DNA of 64,000 bases from Bizionia paragorgiae. GTDB taxonomy: Bacteria > Bacteroidota > Bacteroidia > Flavobacteriales > Flavobacteriaceae. Positions within the stretch are counted from its first letter, which is position 1, and each line of letters opens with the position of its first letter. Under the pieces are notes generated by a model, which worked only from the letters and a program-made list of their open reading frames with translations, was not told the DNA's origin and made no database searches. This document shows, piece after piece, positions 63,144 to 64,000 of this stretch. The stretch lies in NCBI RefSeq assembly GCF_900107625.1, contig NZ_FNQK01000009.1, positions 88,997-152,996 on the forward strand. Direction: 5' to 3'. Both the position numbers and the translations under genes were made by a program.

Positions 63144-63410
63144 ATGAAAAAATTATTATTAAGCGCTGCTTTATTATTAGCTTTAGGCGCATCATTTACA
63201 TCTTGTAGAGAAGAAGACAAAAAAGACGCTGAAAACGCTATTGAAAATGCAGGTAACGCTGTAGAAGAAGCTGCTGAAGATACTGAAGAAGCTGTAGAAG
63301 GTGGTTTTGAAGCTGTTGGAGAAGCAATTGACTCTGCTGTTGAAGAAACTGAAGAAGCAGGTGAAGCAGTTGAAAACGCTGTTGAAGAAGCAACTGATGA
63401 TAAAAAATAA
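63144..63410 (+). CDS. Small highly acidic lipoprotein
   Basis: This 88-residue protein has a lipoprotein signal (lipobox FTSC, Cys21) followed by a tail made almost only of Glu, Ala, Val and Gly in a loose heptad-like pattern (ENAIENAGNAVEEAAEDTEE, VENAVEEATDDKK), with no tryptophan or tyrosine. It probably forms an amphipathic helix in the periplasm or on the outer membrane. Similar acidic lipoproteins occur widely in flavobacteria, with unknown role. It is a single gene with its own promoter and terminator. Confidence 0.8.
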   Translation: MKKLLLSAALLLALGASFTSCREEDKKDAENAIENAGNAVEEAAEDTEEAVEGGFEAVGEAIDSAVEETEEAGEAVENAVEEATDDKK

Positions 63411-63430
63411 TTAGAACTATTCTAATATTT

Positions 63431-63466
63431 AAAGCCCAATCTTTTTAGATTGGGCTTTTTTTTGTT
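63431..63466 (+). terminator. Intrinsic terminator of the acidic lipoprotein gene
   Basis: A perfect 12-bp stem (AAAGCCCAATCT / AGATTGGGCTTT, loop TTTT) is followed by a long T-run. Confidence 0.9.
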
Positions 63467-63742
63467 TTAAAATGTACTAGAGATGATATTATATCCGCTT
63501 ACCCTATTAAGCCACATGCATCTCAAAACACTCATTATTGTTATAGCTACGTTTAAACCGACAAACTTAACGTGAATACCTCAACTACAAATAACCTGCA
63601 ATACCCCCTAAGAAGCATTTTAAAACTGTGCATAACCTGACTACAGATTAATTAATGTAACGTCTTTAAAAATGGAAAGGATCAATCTCAAAAGTTGTGT
63701 GTGAATTGAAATAAGATTACGATTTTTGTAAAAAAAATAGCC
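63467..63742. other. Gene-free stretch, probably holding the left end of an insertion sequence
   Basis: No reading frame or terminator is visible. The segment AAAAATGGAAAGGATCAATC (from about 63669) and the CTCAAAAGTTGTGTG that follows resemble, from memory, the start of ISAon1-type elements. The left inverted repeat cannot be fixed because the right end lies outside the window. Confidence 0.35.
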
Positions 63743-64000
63743 GTGGACAATTATTTAGAATTACTGAAACTTATTCTCCCTGAATTTTTAATTAATCATT
63801 TCGATTTAATAAAAAACACAAAAAATGGTGAAGTAATGCACCTTTATTTTGAAGAGCGCAATGTGATTCCTAAAGAGGAGAAATCCAAAATGCTTGTTGC
63901 TCATGGTTTTCACAAAGAAGTCACTATTCAAGATTTTCCACTTCGAGGTAATACAGTCTATCTTCACGTAAAACGTCGCAGATGGTTAGATAAAAATACG
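63743..64000 (+). mobile_element. ISAon1-family transposase, N-terminal region (cut by window end)
   Basis: A frame from a GTG start runs 86 codons to the last base without a stop: VDNYLELLKLILPEFLINHF, then EVMHLYFEERNVIPKEEKS, HGFHKEVTIQDFPLRGNTVY and LHVKRRRWLDKNT. This matches the N-terminal, zinc-ribbon-preceding region of ISAon1-type (ISL3-like) transposases, which in Bacteroidota is often a separate first gene. Whether the element is complete cannot be judged. It marks the right edge as a site of insertion activity. Confidence 0.75.

Noticed and set aside
1..64000. CRISPR array, tRNA or rRNA genes
   Set aside because: I looked for direct-repeat arrays, tRNA-like clover-leaf blocks and conserved rRNA stretches in the intergenic regions and saw none.

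Overview
The window looks like a chromosomal segment of a marine-type member of the Flavobacteriaceae (phylum Bacteroidota). The DNA is AT-rich. Many genes are preceded by the Bacteroidota promoter hexamer-like box TAnnTTTG(C), and Shine-Dalgarno sites are weak or absent. Gene content is typical of the family: DUF5686 and carboxypeptidase-regulatory-like outer-membrane proteins, a lipocalin-fused NupC transporter, several ECF sigma factors, and lipoproteins. No rRNA, tRNA or CRISPR array was seen.

Layout. 1-4.5 kb: the 3' end of purE, a candidate small RNA on the minus strand, an M3 peptidase, an ECF sigma factor with a small zinc-binding anti-sigma partner, and a UbiA-like membrane protein. 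4.6-10.9 kb: gcvP, then a FabH-like synthase / methyltransferase / glycosyltransferase trio, and a secreted DNA/RNA non-specific endonuclease. 10.9-13.5 kb: a very AT-rich accessory patch. It holds the remains of a HlyD-type peptide-export adaptor (no start, in-frame stop), a double-glycine-leader secreted peptide gene with a one-base frameshift, and a small exported protein. This is the most unusual region. 13.7-31.3 kb: housekeeping genes (valS, murB, lipA, gap, lpxK, a NIF3-like gene) mixed with regulators (two more ECF sigma factors, one RskA-like anti-sigma, a TPR-hybrid histidine kinase) and a polytopic glycosyltransferase.

31.4-42 kb: msrA, a methyltransferase, a lipoprotein, and then a kynurenine/3-hydroxyanthranilate catabolic cluster. 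In order it encodes kynureninase, kynurenine 3-monooxygenase, a RidA-type probable 2-aminomuconate deaminase, a semialdehyde dehydrogenase, an atypical SDR protein, 3-hydroxyanthranilate 3,4-dioxygenase, ACMS decarboxylase and an O-methyltransferase. Together these would take kynurenine to 4-oxalocrotonate. Tryptophan dioxygenase and kynurenine formamidase, the entry enzymes, are not in the window. The cluster is interspersed with small palindromes and one approximately 110-nt structured repeat-like element.

42-64 kb: an S8 protease, tatA, ppa, a DUF5686 protein, pdhB, etfBA, a bifunctional nuclease and a lipocalin-NupC nucleoside transporter. Next come thyA and a dihydrofolate reductase fused to a 2TM membrane domain, suggesting a nucleotide/folate neighbourhood. 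The segment ends with fabD-lspA, galE, a DegT-type sugar aminotransferase, waaA (envelope biosynthesis), a small acidic lipoprotein, and the start of an ISAon1-like transposase cut by the window edge.

All functional calls rest on reading motifs and family resemblance by eye; no database searches were run.
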